The notes beneath the pieces are model-generated. The model made no database searches. It worked only from the letters and a program-made list of their open reading frames with translations, and was not told where the DNA came from. A DNA stretch of 64,000 nucleotides from Strigops habroptila (Eukaryota > Chordata > Aves > Psittaciformes > Psittacidae), in the NCBI RefSeq assembly GCF_004027225.2, contig NC_046358.1:4616720-4680719 (forward strand). The letters are read 5' to 3'. Of this stretch, positions 12,060-25,327 are shown piece by piece. Position numbers and translations under genes: made by a program. How positions within the stretch are numbered: the first letter of the stretch is position 1; each line of letters starts with the position of its first letter.

Positions 12060-13560
12060 GAATAGTCAATACAGCCGAGCTCCGAGCGCAGGGCAAACAC
12101 CGCGTCTCCACATTCACTCCTTGCTCGCACAAGGGCATGAGGCTCCGAACGGGCGACAGCAGCCGCGCACCGGCGGGGTCCTGCCGGGGGGGGGAACGGG
12201 GCCACCCGGGGGACACTCGGACTCTCCCCCCGGGCAGCGGCGGAGCCCCGGGGCACGTCTCAGCGCTGTCCCCCACAGGCGGGCGGCCCCATCCCGCTCC
12301 CGGTCCCGCTCGGGCGGCGGCAGGTGGTGGCGGCGGCAGCGCCTAGGGGGGAGCCCCGCGGTTGTCTCCCCTCCGCTCTGCCCCAGGGCCGCCCGGGCGG
12401 GTTTTGTCCTTCAGAGCCCCGCCGAGCCCCCGGCCGCAGATCGCCGCCGGCTCCCCGCGGGACTCGAAGGCTCCGGAGCAGGAGGTGGGACCGGGTTGGG
12501 TTCGCTCTGCTTTTTATTTCCCCTTGCTTTGTGCGGCTTTTGGGGTTTGTTGTTATTATTTTTATCCCCTCCTCTGTTGCCACCCCGGTGCTCGGACCGA
12601 AGGCGGGAGCACCGCGGCCCCGGGAGAGCCCTGACGGGCCAAGCCGGGCCGGGCCGGGCGGGCCGGCGGCGCCTCCCCCCGGTTCGGGGGGTCCCCGGGC
12701 TCGGCCCCCGAACGCCCCTCTCTTCCGTTCTCCATGTCATTTCCTGTGCTAATAAGATGGTGGTCACGGCCGGGAGGGAGGGAGCCGCCGCCGCCGCCGC
12801 CTCCGCCGAGCCCGGCCCGGCCCCGGGACCCGTCCTCGCCTGGGACTAGCCAGCGGGGCCGGCGGGGAGGGAGGGAGGGCGCAGCCAGACGGGCTCTCCC
12901 CGCTCCCCCTCCCCGGGCCCCCCGACGCCGAGGCGGGCCCCCCGCGCCCGCAGCGCCGAGGTGAGTCAGCCCCGCTGGTAGCCAAGGTGGCCACGAAAAT
13001 GGCTGCGGAGTGCGGCGGGGCGGGAGAGCCGGGGCGGGGGGGAAGGTCCGGCTGAGCGGTGCCCGGCTGAGCGGTGCCCGGCTCAGGGCTTGCCCGCAGC
13101 GCGGCCACGACCCGCGGGCTCAGGTAGCGCCCCCCTCTCCGGTCCCCCCCACCCCTCCCTTCGTTTCCCCTGCGGCGCTGGGGCCGGCCCGGCCCCGCCG
13201 CTCCCGCCCGCGCCGCGGCTGCGCCCGCCCTTCCCCTCAGCGTTGTGTCCCCCCCTCCCCGGCTCCCCGCGCGGCCGTTAACGGGGCCGGTGAGTGACGC
13301 GGCCAGAGGCCAATCGGCGGGAGGGGCGGGCGCCACAGTGGAACGCGGGGCGGGGCGGCGGGAGCCCGCGGGACGCGGCACCACCGGGGCGGGGGGCGGG
13401 GGGCGACGGGCGACGGGAGGGAGGGTCTTGGGCCGGAGCCGGATCGATGCGGGGCTCCCGCAGCGGAGCGGGGCGAAACGCGGGTCAGCGGGAACCCCCT
13501 GCGGCAGCGGCACCCTGGCTGCAGCATCCCCCGGGGCCACTGCGGAGCTGCCCTTGCGGC
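12060..13560 (+). promoter_or_regulatory. CpG-island promoter, probably of PRDM11
   Basis: The composition changes sharply to CG-dense sequence here, with many GGGCGG/GGGGCGGGG boxes (for example at about 13325 and 13350) and GCC repeats near 12784. A YY1-like AAAATGGCTGC occurs at about 12997. No TATA box stands out. Good splice donors lie at 12961 (CGCCGAG then GTGAGT) and 13290 (GGGGCCG then GTGAGT), as expected for a non-coding first exon that could splice to 32201. It is the only CpG island in the window and lies upstream of PRDM11 in the same orientation, so assigning it to that gene is reasonable. A divergent minus-strand transcript cannot be excluded. Long frames here are GC artefacts. 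Confidence 0.75.
12734..12960 (+). other. PRDM11: Candidate non-coding first exon of PRDM11 (3' part) containing an upstream ORF
   Basis: The donor at 12961 is strong. The transcription start is unknown, so only the part from the first in-frame ATG is listed. An upstream ORF begins at ATG 12734, runs through a polyproline stretch and stays open to the donor. If joined to 32201 it would end at ACA-TGA, with the TGA overlapping the PRDM11 ATG as ATGA. A second short ORF (12757-12849, 30 aa) is nested in another frame. This exon is inferred from splice signals only. Confidence 0.4.
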
Positions 13561-14547
13561 GCTTAGGCAGGGTGCTTCGTGTGGAAAAAGTTCCCCAAAT
13601 CCATGTTTTTTGGCCTTATTCCCTATGAAGTTATTGACTCATTCTGGCTTCTTTGCCGACGCTACAGAAGAGCATGATTTTTATAGCTACATTTTTTTAA
13701 ACCCAATTCCTATATCTCTTGGCGTCTTCCAAAGGGGACTGGAAGATGCCTCCAGCATCCCGTAGCAGATCCCGTAAAAACCAAAACCAAAACAAACAGA
13801 AAACTGGCCCGTGGGCAAAACTGTTGGCTCAGGGTTGCTTCCTCTTTTCCCAGTGATTAATGCTTCTCATTAATGGGAGGAGAACTGGCAGAACCAGCTT
13901 AAAAACCACCCGGACCTGATGGAGAGAGGGTTGTTTTCCAGTGCTGCAGGTGTTGCTCAGCATTCTATTGAGCAGCCAAGGAGCCCCAAATATCCAGCAG
14001 CCCCCTTGGATCCAGTCCTGCCCATGAGGTTTGATGCCCTGTGAGATCAGTGGAGCCAGGCTGGGCTTTGTGTCCCCTAAATTTCCGTTCATGCACTCAA
14101 CAGAGATTATAAGCAATGAAAGTGGAAAGGGAAATGACTCTTTCAACTTTCTAATGCCTTGTGTATAAACCACGCCATGGACATGCGTGCCTCATGAGGA
14201 CGGTGCGGTTTGTTTGGTTTCAAGTGCAAGATGCAGTCGGAAATGGAAGTACTCAGATGATGTGTGTTCGCCTCTTGCAAGGGATGCTTGGAGCAAAGGC
14301 GCTTCTGCTCTAAGAATAATGGTTTAGTGTGTGGCTCGGTGATGTGGGGCTCTTCAGACGTGAAGTCTGCAAAGAGTTCGAGTGTTGGGGCTGCTGGTGT
14401 GGCCGGTGGAAGGATGGTGGCATTGAGAAGCTGTGGGAGATGCCGAGGGTTGTCCTGGCTCTTGGCTGAATGCTGAGTTGTCCGGTGACGTTGTGATGTG
14501 GAGTAGCAGGAGCAGGGGAAGCCGCTGTTCCCTCCTGCTTTGTGGGA

Positions 14548-15400
14548 TCATAGTATCACAGAATGGTTTTAGTTGGAAGGGACCTTAAAGCTCATCCAGT
14601 TCCAACTCCCTGCCACGGGCAGGGACACCTTCCACTAAAGCACGTTGCCCCAAGCCCCTGTGTCCAACCTGGCCTTGAACACTGCCAGGGATGGGACAGC
14701 CACAGCTTCTCTGGGCACCCTGTGCCAGCGCTTCACCACCCTCATAATAAATAATTTCTTCCTAATATCTAATCTACATCTGCCCTGTTTAAAGCCATCC
14801 CCCTTTGTCCAAAGCCCTTTTCCAGGTTTCTTGTAGCCCCTTTAGGCACTGGAGCTGCTCTAAGGTCTCCCCTTAAGGAGCCTTCTCTTCTCCAGGCTGA
14901 ACCAGCCCAGCTCCCTCAGCCTGGCTCCAGAGCAGAGCTGCTCCAGCCCTTGCAGCGTCTCTGTGGCCTCCTCTGGACTCTCTCCAACAGCTCCACATCC
15001 CTCTTGTGTTGTTGCCCCAGAGCTGGATCAGGACTGCAGGGGGGGTCTCCCCAGAGCACAGTAGAGGAGGAGAATCCCCTCCCTTGAGCTGCTGGTCATG
15101 CTCCTTTTGATGCAGCCCAGGACACGGTGTCTAGGCTGCAAGCGCACGCTGCTGGCTCATGTTGGCTCAGCCAGCACCCCCAAGTCCTTCTCTCCAGGGA
15201 TGCTCTCAATCCAGTCTCTGCCCAGCCTGCATTTGTGCTTGGTATTGCCCCAACCCAGGTGCATGAAAACCACTTTGACACCCAATGTCAAAAGCTGCTG
15301 CTGCTTCGGGCTGTCCATGGGGCATGAGAGCGATCCCACAGCTCCCAGCCCAGGGCTGGCTTTGCTGTGGAGCTGGCTGGTTTTGGTAAAACAACCTCGT
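14548..15400 (-). mobile_element. CR1 LINE fragment, longest minus-strand copy
   Basis: Starts ATCATAGTATCACAGAATGG and extends about 850 bases into the C-terminal part of the CR1 reverse-transcriptase ORF (for example the AGCCAGCACCCCCAAGTCC and CCCCAACCCAGGTGCA words). No intact frame. Confidence 0.85.
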
Positions 15401-16297
15401 GGTCCTCTAGCATCTTTGTGGACCATGCATGAAGCACAGTTTTCTGTGTGTTCTGGGCCAGTTTATGGGGGACTCCGTCATCATGAGCCTTGCTGGTAAC
15501 AATTACTAGTGCCTTCGTGGCAATTTAAGGGGGAAGGATTACTGTGCGGGTAATTCCTGGTTTTAAGTGCTAAGGACACTGCTGGAAGAGCCCAAAGCAG
15601 GAAGGTTCCTGCTGCAGCAGGCTGGCTTTGTGCTCAGAGGGCCACAAGCCTCACAGTGAGTGGAGGTTGTAGCCCTGAGTCAAGAATCAGAGTAAGGTAT
15701 GTATATTGAGGAGAAAAGCGACAAGCCCAGGCAAGACAGGCCTTTGGTCTTTTAATAAACAGGACCATGTACACTTTATCCTTCCGCTTGTTGGGGTTTC
15801 TTATTAATACACTTTTTTCCTTTCATAACTTCTGTCTCATGCTGGTTAATGCCCAAGAAAAGCTGGGGTTTATTTTAGTTTTCCCACCTCCCCGTGTCCA
15901 TTTATGCAAGAGAAATATGTACTTTTACCTTTTTCTTTACTCCTAAATTTACTGTTAGCAGGGCCTCTCTCTTGCTGGTTTGGCTGTAAGTGCTACTAAC
16001 CACTTCCAGAGCTCTTAAAATGCTGCCTAATATTCATGGCATTTTGGAGTAGCATATTTAAAACTGTTCTTGCCAATTGTTGACATTGGGAAAATTTGCA
16101 TGGAGAAACTAAACATAGTCCCAAAGACAAAATGCTGTTTGTTTGTTTTGGTGTTTTGTTTTGTTTCACAAATAATAGTACTGTAGACTAACTGGGGGAC
16201 CTCCAGAAGGAAGAAATAAGCTGCTAAAGCCTGATCTGAAGATAAAAGGCTGGCTGGCTGTAAGAAGTAATGACTCTTGTTCCTGGTGGCATGAGGC

Positions 16298-16503
16298 AGA
16301 CATGGAGAGGGACTTTTTACAAGGACATGTAGTGACAGGACAAGGGGGAATTGCTTTAAACTTAAAACAGGGGAGATTTAGATTAGACAGTAGGAAGAAG
16401 TTCTTCCCTGTGAGGGTGCTGAGGCGCTGGCACAGGGTGCCCGTGGCAGGGGATTGGAACTGGATGAGCTTTAAGGTCCCTTCCAACCCAAACCATTCTA
16501 TGA
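16298..16503 (+). mobile_element. CR1 LINE fragment
   Basis: A short sense 3' end from GGAGAGGGACTTTTTACAAG to CCATTCTATGA. Confidence 0.88.
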
Positions 16504-18210
16504 GCACAGGTGGAAACTTTTGATGCCTGCTTTGCGTTGGGACCATGTGTATCTGAAACCTGTGAACAAGTGTTTTTCCTAAGAAAGCCAAAACAAGCAA
16601 AACGTCACTTTTATTCATTAGTTTGGATTGCAGTTTTCTAGCATTTTAAGAAATCTGGAGCCTGTTGGACGCACATCCAGGTATGCTTGACATGTCTTCC
16701 TGCATCAGTGTTGAGTTCTCTGGGCTCTCACCTGAGCACAGGTCCTTCAGAGCCCAGGGCTGAGAGCTGCTTGGGGAACAAGCATAGCTGGTGAAGGGGG
16801 CTCAGCACGTGCAACATCCATTGGCACTGAGCAAGTGGCAGAATTCCTCCTGGACTGCCGGAGGGCAGCCCTGCCAGGGGACGCTACCTTTGCTGCTCCT
16901 CATCTTCCCCTTGTCATGCTCGTGGTGTATTTCATTGCAAGTGCTTCTATACAGCACTGCTGCCTGAAGATCTGTCATAGAGGGTGATGTTTCTTGGACC
17001 AGAGCTTCCATGCAGCTGCACACAGAGTTTTAGTGCCTCCTCTTTGCACTGCTCTCTCTGCAGTAGTGGAGTAAAGAAGGTTTCAATTTTGCAGGCTCTG
17101 TTCTCCCTGTCACCTCTTCTCTGCTACTGAAGGTGTCTTTAAATAAAGCCTCTAGAGCAATGCTCCTTCTGAAGCTGCATTGTGAAACATTGCTTTTCAG
17201 GAATCCCTGCTAGTTAAACTTTCCCCGCAAGTGGATTCCAGAGCAAATTCAACCTTCCAAAGCAAAAGCAGGGAGAATAAGGTGAGAGACAGGCTCATGT
17301 CTCCCTGCCTGACATCTTCAGGAAGAAGGTGAGGGAAAAGTGCATCAGAAAGGGGGGAAGTTTGTGGGTAAATGAGGCCAAATAAAGAGTGATGGAAAAC
17401 ACAGAGAAGTGCTGTGACTTCTTTGGAATGTGAGAGCATCCAAGGTGGATGGAGGAAAAACCTGGTGAGGAGGGCAACACAAACATCCCATGTTAGAGAA
17501 GTTTTTCTTTGAAATGCCCACTGTGTGATATGCACTGCATTGCTAATAAAAAAGACCAGGAAGATTAAGAGCAAGGAGGGAAAACAGCACATCCCAAATT
17601 GCACATAACTTCAAGAACCCATCTTTCTGCTGAGAGACAGTCAAGCAATTAAAACTATTGACACTTAAAAGCTTTGCTGTTGTGCTTTCTGGTCACATTG
17701 GTCTGTTTGTGCGAGCAGGATAGCTCATATCCTTGAGAGCTGTTGTTCAAAGGCTTCCTCTCCCTGCAAAGCAGCACTGTGGCATTTCAGACTCTAAACA
17801 GTTTCTCTGCAGTCAGAAAGTAAAAACATTATGCATGTAATTTAAGGTTCAAGCTGCAGAAACTGGCAGCCTCCAGAGGGAGATCAGTAATGCGTACTGC
17901 AGAAGACCGTTCACTGCAGATCTTTGGTCATGGACAGGCATCACTAAGGGGCCCATCAGAAGGGTATCGTAAGCAGAGCTGTCCAATTTGAGCATGCTCT
18001 GATAAATGGTTTCATTTCTCTGCCCTCTTTCTTCTCTCCTCCCCTAGGCTTTGGCTTTTCAGCAAGGCTAGTTTTACTCTGGCTGTAGTGACTTGTCCAG
18101 GAGGAGGGATTGCTGTTCCCAAGTTAATGTTGGCATTGAGCCCTGCTGGGGCGGACACTCTTGGGGCTCAGCCTGGCTGCCTGTGCTGCTGTCAGCTGGG
18201 GGTTGGCTTT

Positions 18211-18415
18211 TATAGTATCATAGAATAGTTTGGGTTGGAAGGGACCTTAAAGCTCATGAAGTTCTAACCCCTTGCCACGGGCAGGGACACCTTCCACTAG
18301 AGCAGGTTGCTCCAAGCCCCTGTGTCCAACCTGGCCTTGAACACTGCCAGTGATGGGGCAGCCACAGCTTCTCTGGGCACCCTGTGCCAGCGCCTCAGCA
18401 CCCTCATCATAAAGA
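18211..18415 (-). mobile_element. CR1 LINE fragment
   Basis: A minus-strand 3' end starting TATAGTATCATAGAATAG and breaking off near CCCTCATCATAAAG. Confidence 0.88.
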
Positions 18416-19624
18416 AGCTTGACTGTGGGTACTTGGGGTGATGTATGAGGGCAGAGTGGTGAAAATGAAGGGGGGTGACATGGGGAATTATCTCAGTAGC
18501 TGTAGAACTGCTTTAATGAGCTAACCCTGAGAGCATCCTGTGCTGGTCCCTGAGCCAGGGGCCATCCCTGGGCTGGCTCCAGGCTCCTGAGTGCAGATCA
18601 GGGCACTGTGGCCCCACAGCTCCTGTGGCCCCAGAGTGTTGAAGGCCAGTAATCGGAGCTGATGTTAGTCAGGGACATCAGCTGTTTCCAGGCTGATAAC
18701 TGACGTGAAATATTGTCCCGTACATTCCTTTTCAGTACAATGAAGCTTTATTTTGAAAATACATCATATAAACTGTATCATAATATGCTGAGTGGAGTTC
18801 AGTGTGGTCCTTCAACTGCAGACTCAAGCAGCTGAGCAGACTTAAGTGTACATAGCATCTTCATTGAAAATGGATTTAAGTTTGGCTGTGATTACCTTTC
18901 CACTCCTCGCATGTTCCTTTTTACACCTTTCATTTGGATAAACTTTGACTACCTCATGTCTGGGGGGGTTTGCTGTTCTGTTTTGGTTTGATTTCTTTCG
19001 TTCTGAGGCTACTGGAGTACTTCATGTGGTCTGCTGCTTTGATTAAATTGGAGGACTTCTGCTCAGAAAGGCTAATGCAGATGTTAAATATGCCACAGTT
19101 TGCAGGGTCCAGGCCTGTTATCCCTTCAGGAGAAATGAATGAGAACACTTGGAAACTGACTGAAGGAAAAATCAATACTGATGGCACATGGGTGTATTTT
19201 TGTGTCACTGTGAACAATAAAATATGTTCTGGAGTTGTCCTGTGTACGTACTTAGGCACACAGATTATCTTTTTTTGAGCTTGAATGAGTTAAGTCAGCT
19301 TTTGAAGAATAGAAGCCTTTTAATTACTGAATTTCTCTTCCCTTCATGATTGGGAGAACGTTCTTATGTACAGAATGCATGTAAGTTGCTTCGTTCCTTG
19401 CGAAACTCTTCCTAAATGATGTGGTGAAGGACTGCTGGATGGGTGCAGCGATACCTGACCCTCAGGGCAGAATCCCACCAGCTAACACTGCATTGCTGTT
19501 GCAAAGGCAGTACTTCCACAAAGGTGGATCCACTTACTGCATGTCCTGGACTTGTTGAGAGCTAGCACCAACTAAACCAGATGCTAACATATCCTCTTTA
19601 GGTGTGGTCTTCACTGGTGGTTGG

Positions 19625-20165
19625 TGGTCGTGAGACCCCACTTGAAGTACTGTGTGCAGTTCTGCTGTCCCCAGTGTAAGAAGGACATGGAGCTGTTGGA
19701 GCAAGTCCAGAGGAGGCCATGAGGATCAGGGGCTGGAGCACCTCCCATATGGAGACAGGCTGAGAACATTGGGGCTGTTCAGCCTGGAGAAGAGAAGCTG
19801 CGTGGAGACCTCAGAGCAGCTTCCAGTATCTGAAGGGGGCTACAAGGATGCTGGAGAGGGACTCTTCGTTAGGGACTGTAGTGGCAGGACAAGGGGTGAT
19901 GGGTTCAAACTGAAACAGGGGACGTTCAGGTTAGATAAAAGGAAGAAGTTCTTAACTATGAGGATGGTGAGACACTGGCACAGGGCGCCCAGAGAAGCTG
20001 TGGCTGCCCCATCCCTGGCAGTGTTCAAGGCCAGGTTGGACACAGGGGCTTGGAGCAACCTGCTCTAGTTGAAGGTGTCCCTGCCCATGGCAGGGGGCTG
20101 GAACTGGATGAGCTTTAAAGCCCCTTCCAACCCAAACCATTCCATGATTCTATAATTCTGTGATT
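19625..20165 (+). mobile_element. CR1 LINE fragment
   Basis: A sense copy of about 540 bases from GTGAGACCCCACTTGAAGTA to the tail TTCTATAATTCTGTGATTGG. The left part is the reverse-transcriptase C-terminus, without an intact frame. Confidence 0.88.
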
Positions 20166-22666
20166 GGTTGGGGTTTTTTTTACCAGGTTTCATTCTATTG
20201 TCAGGTGTTGAAATGTTGCTTTTGAATTCTCTTGGGGTAGTCAGTGATCTTTTGTAATTCCTCAGTGTCTTGCACACATGAAGTCACTGTGATGTGCTCC
20301 CTCATATTTCTGGGCTGGAATTGAATGAGTTCTTGGGCTCTTTCCATGCTTCTGCTAATCAGTGCTTTAAAAATGTCCGTAGTGTAGAGGACCAGGTATT
20401 TCTGGTGCAACCCAATGCCTTTATATAGAAGATGCACAGGGGAGGTTGAAGGAATGAGCCAGGAATACTTGGCTGGAAATCTGTTGTAGTTTGCTGTGTT
20501 AGGATGCACAGGGTCTGAACACCCCTCACTCTGTATGGAAGGGAATGTGCAGATCAAATGGTAGTGATGGTGAATTCAGCACACGGATATCTGATTTCTT
20601 GGCAGATTGGACACTGGGAGTATCTGGACTGCTGCCTGCTCCAAGGAAAAGGGGGTCAGCGTGACCCATGCTCAGCCAGTGCTCATCCAAGCGGTGTAAT
20701 GTGAACCCCTAACCTGTAGACAGATTTACCAGCCCTGAATAATGTCTGTTGTGCAGTGAGATCTTATCTCCCTAATGGCCTGCAAAAGGGTACAAATGAG
20801 GAGAAATAAATATGGCTTTTGCTTTTGCTTCCTCTGCATTTTGTGGAACAGTTGATTTGTTCTTGTTTTGCCTGGAGTGTTCACCAGTGCCTTTAAAGGA
20901 CTGAGCTAGATTTTTAGGAGTTTTGGAACAAAGGAAAATGTAATTTGCTCCTACCTTCTTGTTTTCCCCCAAAAAAAGAAGATTCTTCCCCTTTTGCTGA
21001 ACAATTAAAAGAAGGAAGCTGCTTGCCATGTCCTGGTGCCAAGGTAGAGTGAAACCACTGTAACAAACATAGAGGAACCATCATGTAACATCCTTCAACA
21101 GAAATGAACAGGCACCAACTGGACAAATGGTGCCAAAGCAGGATTTTATCTTTATTTTGCATCTGTACCCATAGGTCCCACTTGAATGGGGTCCGCATGC
21201 TCCTGAGACACCCTTCCTGGAGGTATGGGTGCTGCAGAGGCTTTACAATTTGACGTTTGGTTCCTGAAGCTTTTGAGTTGAGTGGTGGAATGGCACATTG
21301 CTCAATAACCAGGTGCCTACTGGAGGTCCAGAGGTCTCTTGGAGGGATGGGGGTTTCTCGTCTTTATCCTTTGGGATACAGGATTCTGGATTGTGCTTTT
21401 TAAGCAACACCATCTGCTCAAGAAACTTTCTGCCATGTGGCTGCATTGGGGTGAAATTGTGTTTTGTGGTTCGCGCTTTTTATGTGACAGAATTTAAGGG
21501 CAGTCTTATTAAAAACCACCAGTGTGTATAAAGGCTGAGCAACACTTTGTTGTCACTGTAGGGTGTATTATTGGCTTTGTGCAGGACAAGTTGAAATGCA
21601 CTGAGCTTTCTGACTTGGTGGGGCAGTTTGAATTTCATGTTTAGCTTGGCCATGGCTTACAGACGTGTACGCAAGCCTGTCCATCCCATCACTTTGTCCT
21701 GTCCTCTCCTCTAGCACCACTAAACCTTCACCGGTGCAAAAAAACCCCGAGACTACTGCAGGTAATCTTCTTTATTAAAAAATAAAGAGCTGGAACTTGT
21801 AGAAAAGCATTGAGTGAAAGGCTGTCTTGTTAAAAGATGGATTGTGCTTTCCAGAGGGGCTAATTTAGACACTAAGGAAATATATGTGGAGCTGATTGCT
21901 GGCCGGGTGCCCGTCACTGAAGGGCACCGGAGGCTGCAATGCCAGGCAGGGCTGGTAGAGCTGGCACTGCAGCCCATGACGGTTGGCTCGCATGAATTAT
22001 CTCTGTGCCTTCCAGCTAATTTTATCCTGTTGATTTTTTCATGAATCATTTCCCATCTCTGTGGGTTAGAAATTAAAGTGGAACTTTGCTAGCCAGAATA
22101 GCCACATGTGCTATTTAGAAGGTAGTGTCTGGGGTTTGCTTCCTGCCTGCACCCCCCCTACGCCTTCCCTTCTCCTTCCCTTCTTACATCCGTCAGTGCT
22201 GACATACATGAACCACTGGTATCGCTCCCCCATAGGCATTTTTGGGCTGGCACAAGCGCAGGGGTCCTTGGGGTGGGTGGCTGGGCAGCAGGCGGGTGCT
22301 GAGTGCTATGTGGCAGGGTCCCAGGCGTGTGGCGGGGCTGGCAGGACCCCACCGGGATGGCTTGGGTTTCCTGCACGTGCCTTGTAAAACATGAAAGGCG
22401 CTCCTGTGGCTCTTCCCTCTCCCAGTGCAGCAGAAGGGCAGGAGTGTGCTGCAGTGGTTCAGCCAAGTGCTTCCTCGCTCCAGCTTTTTTGTCTGTCCAC
22501 AGATGAGTAGCTGATGCAGGCGTTAAATTCGCATCTCTGCTTTCTATAAAAGCATCTACGTGATGAAAAACTTGACTTTTCCAGACCCAAACATAACTTC
22601 CCTCTGTTGAGATGTGTGTGCTTGATTGCCGTTGAGGCTACTGCCTGGGCCAGCAGCAAGGAATGG

Positions 22667-22960
22667 ATAGAATCATAGAATCAACTAGGTTGGAAAAGAC
22701 CTTTAAGATCATCAAGTCCAACCATTACCCCAGCTCGGCCAAGTCCACCGCTAAACCATATCACTATGGGCCTCATCTGCATGGTTTTTCAACACTTCCA
22801 GGGATGGTGATTCCACCACCTCCCTGGGCAGCCTGTTCCAATGCCTAATCACCCTCTCAGTGAGGAAATTGTTCCTAATAAGTTCATTATCTAAAAGGTG
22901 GGCCCTATAAGTAGGGATCCAGGGGTCCGCGTGGAGTTGTGTAGCATGAGTCCTGTGGGT
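22667..22960 (-). mobile_element. CR1 LINE fragment, different subfamily
   Basis: The minus-strand copy starts ATAGAATCATAGAATCAAC and has the AAAAGACCTTTAAGATCATC wording of another CR1 subfamily, shared with the copies at 32430 and 63362. Confidence 0.85.
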
Positions 22961-23199
22961 AAGCAAAGTTTGGTTGGCAGCTGTGCTTAGGGAAAAGCAT
23001 GTTCTCTTGAAACAGTGAGCACTAGATAAACAGGAGGAGGTATCTAGCTTGCTGATTGATATTCGTCTTTAATCAGTTTTGGTGGATCACCAAGTAGCTG
23101 ACCCAGGAAATGACAGGTTGGGTAGCAAGACGCTAATTCTGGGTAAGTATGGAGTAATTCATGCCTGAAACTTGATGTTATTGAAGGTGTCTTGTACTT

Positions 23200-24860
23200 C
23201 TCAAACAGGCCTGATTTTTGTTTAAAAGATTTTGTTGGTTGGTTGAAGAAAAGATCTATAGATGTGATATACTTGGATCTGTAAGGCAGTTAACTCAGTG
23301 CATGAGGACACAACTAATATCTAATATCTGATGCCATCTAATATCAATAAAATACGAGTGGTTTAGAAAGTCAAGGTAGTGATTGATAGTCTGCATCCAG
23401 TAAATAAACTGAAGTGGCAGTATAAACAGTAAGAAGGATGAAGGATACTCTGAGCTAAAGGACAGTATTAGCACACTAATAAATGAACTGTTTGTGGATG
23501 AACTTTAAAATGAACATAGAAAATCATTTTTCAGCATCAAAAGATCAAGGCTCTGGCATTGCCACCTTAGACGAGGGGAGCAAATAATCCAGCTATTTTA
23601 AGCTAGAGCTCGATCATTTTACAGAAGAGTCTTTGCAACATGATATGTGAAGACCGTGGTTTCAAAGAAGTGGACTCGATGATCCTTCCCTCCAAATGAA
23701 GGGAGGGGAGAAGCCAATTCTGCCTCACGCTTACTCAGTGATGCAGAAGAAACCACGGCTCACCACTGGCAAAATGTGTCGATGAAACAAGGTTGATGAA
23801 ATACAGCTATCGATAGGGGTAGGATGGAGTAATGCAGTTTGGTAGATGGAGCCATTGAAACAGTCATTTTAATGCAGACAAGTGGAGAGTTATGGACCTG
23901 GGAAGGTATCTCCTGAAATCTGTGAAGGGAGGCTGTGTCCTGAGCAGTCCCATGTGAGAACAGGGGGGTCAGAATGGGCAGGTGGCTTCAGCAAGCTTTC
24001 AGTGCCAGGTCCTAACTGGAAAAGATAACTCTGATTTTGGACATACAAACAGGGAGGTGATGAATCAGGGTGAGAAGGCAGTTTTATGTCTGTAACCCTT
24101 ACATTTACTTCAGGCTCAAGTCTGACAGTGTGGCTTTCTGGTGGCAGCATCTTGAAGTCATGGAGAGAAAATTGGAAGAGTTTTACAGAAGAACGACAAA
24201 AAATTTTGGGAAGTTGCAAAGATACTTCGTGGGTGCATATCCAGGGCTCTGCTATGTATGTGTTTTTATACAGTGCTTATCACTATTCCTATCCAAACAG
24301 CTTTCAGTAGTGTCTTAAGGAACAAGGCTTACGTCTGCCAGTTGATTGTATCCTTATTCTGTCCTTGGGGAGAAAAATGTTGGTGGAATAGCATCTTGTC
24401 TCAGCCCTGGAGGTTTGTATCTGTTTTAACTTTATAAATGTAGGTATATATTTATGTTGAAGAAGCCAAAGGTAAAGAAGTGTAACTGGCACTCCTGACC
24501 GAAGATGGTAAGGTTTGTTACAGCCATTAGCCTGGGAAGCAGTTCTTCCCATTGGCTCAAAGCAGTATCCCAACATGATGGGTATTTCTTCCTTTCCCAC
24601 CAGGTTGCAGAGCCCTTTGAAAGAGCTGCTGAGTGGTACCCAGAACTAGAGAGATCCACATACAGCTTGTCCCTGATGGGGATTAACAGTTGAAATGAAC
24701 TTCTGAGAAAGTGTTGGCTTCTCTTCCCTTTGCAAGGCTTGGGTGGAGATTTTATCCTGTTTGTAGGCTACAGGGCATGTGACGTATGGGGGATCAATCA
24801 GGTTGACCTAATTCTCCTTTCTACCCTCCAACTGTGAATCTGTGAGATCAGTGCAAGGAG
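23200..24860 (+). mobile_element. Possible ancient CR1-like LINE remnant
   Basis: Scattered words (ATATACTTGGATCTGTAAGGC near 23265, ATGCAGACAAGTGGAGAG near 23872, and a GTGAATCTGTGAGATC tail-like end near 24832) suggest a very old sense LINE. No frame survives, and the limits are approximate. Confidence 0.35.
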
Positions 24861-25114
24861 CTGAACACAGTAAAAATAAGAAGTTTCCAGTTTAAGGGCA
24901 TTATTTTTAATATATTTAAAAAGTGCAAGTCACTTGCATGTTCTTTCAGCTGCAGTAAGTAGCTGCCTTGGCTCTATGGCATGCTGCACTCCTTCAGAGG
25001 CTTTAAGGCTTCGTGGAAGCTTTACATTGTCAGCATCCTGCTGTGTTGAGTCCTTGCTCAACATAGAGAAGTTGCACCAAATAGTACCTGGTTTGCAGGG
25101 GCTTGTGCTGATCC

Positions 25115-25327
25115 ATGTTTCTTTACTATGAGGGTAGTAAGATGCTGGAACAGGTTGCTCAGAGAAGCTGTGGCTGCCCCATCCCTGGCAGTGTTCAAGG
25201 CCAGGTTGGACACAGGGGCTTGGAGCAACCTGCTCTAGTGGAAGGTGTCCCTGCCCTTGGCAGGGGGTTGGAACTGGATGAGCTTTAAGGTCCCTTCCAA
25301 CCCAAACCAGTCTGTGATTCTGTGATA
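25115..25327 (+). mobile_element. CR1 LINE fragment
   Basis: A sense 3' end from TTACTATGAGGGTAGTAAG to CTGTGATTCTGTGAT. Confidence 0.88.

Noticed and set aside
12013..13628. Several long frames (up to 278 and 258 codons) on both strands of the CpG island
   Set aside because: Frames overlap on both strands in very GC-rich sequence, where stops are rare. Their products are proline-, glycine- and arginine-rich with no domain. They are compositional artefacts.
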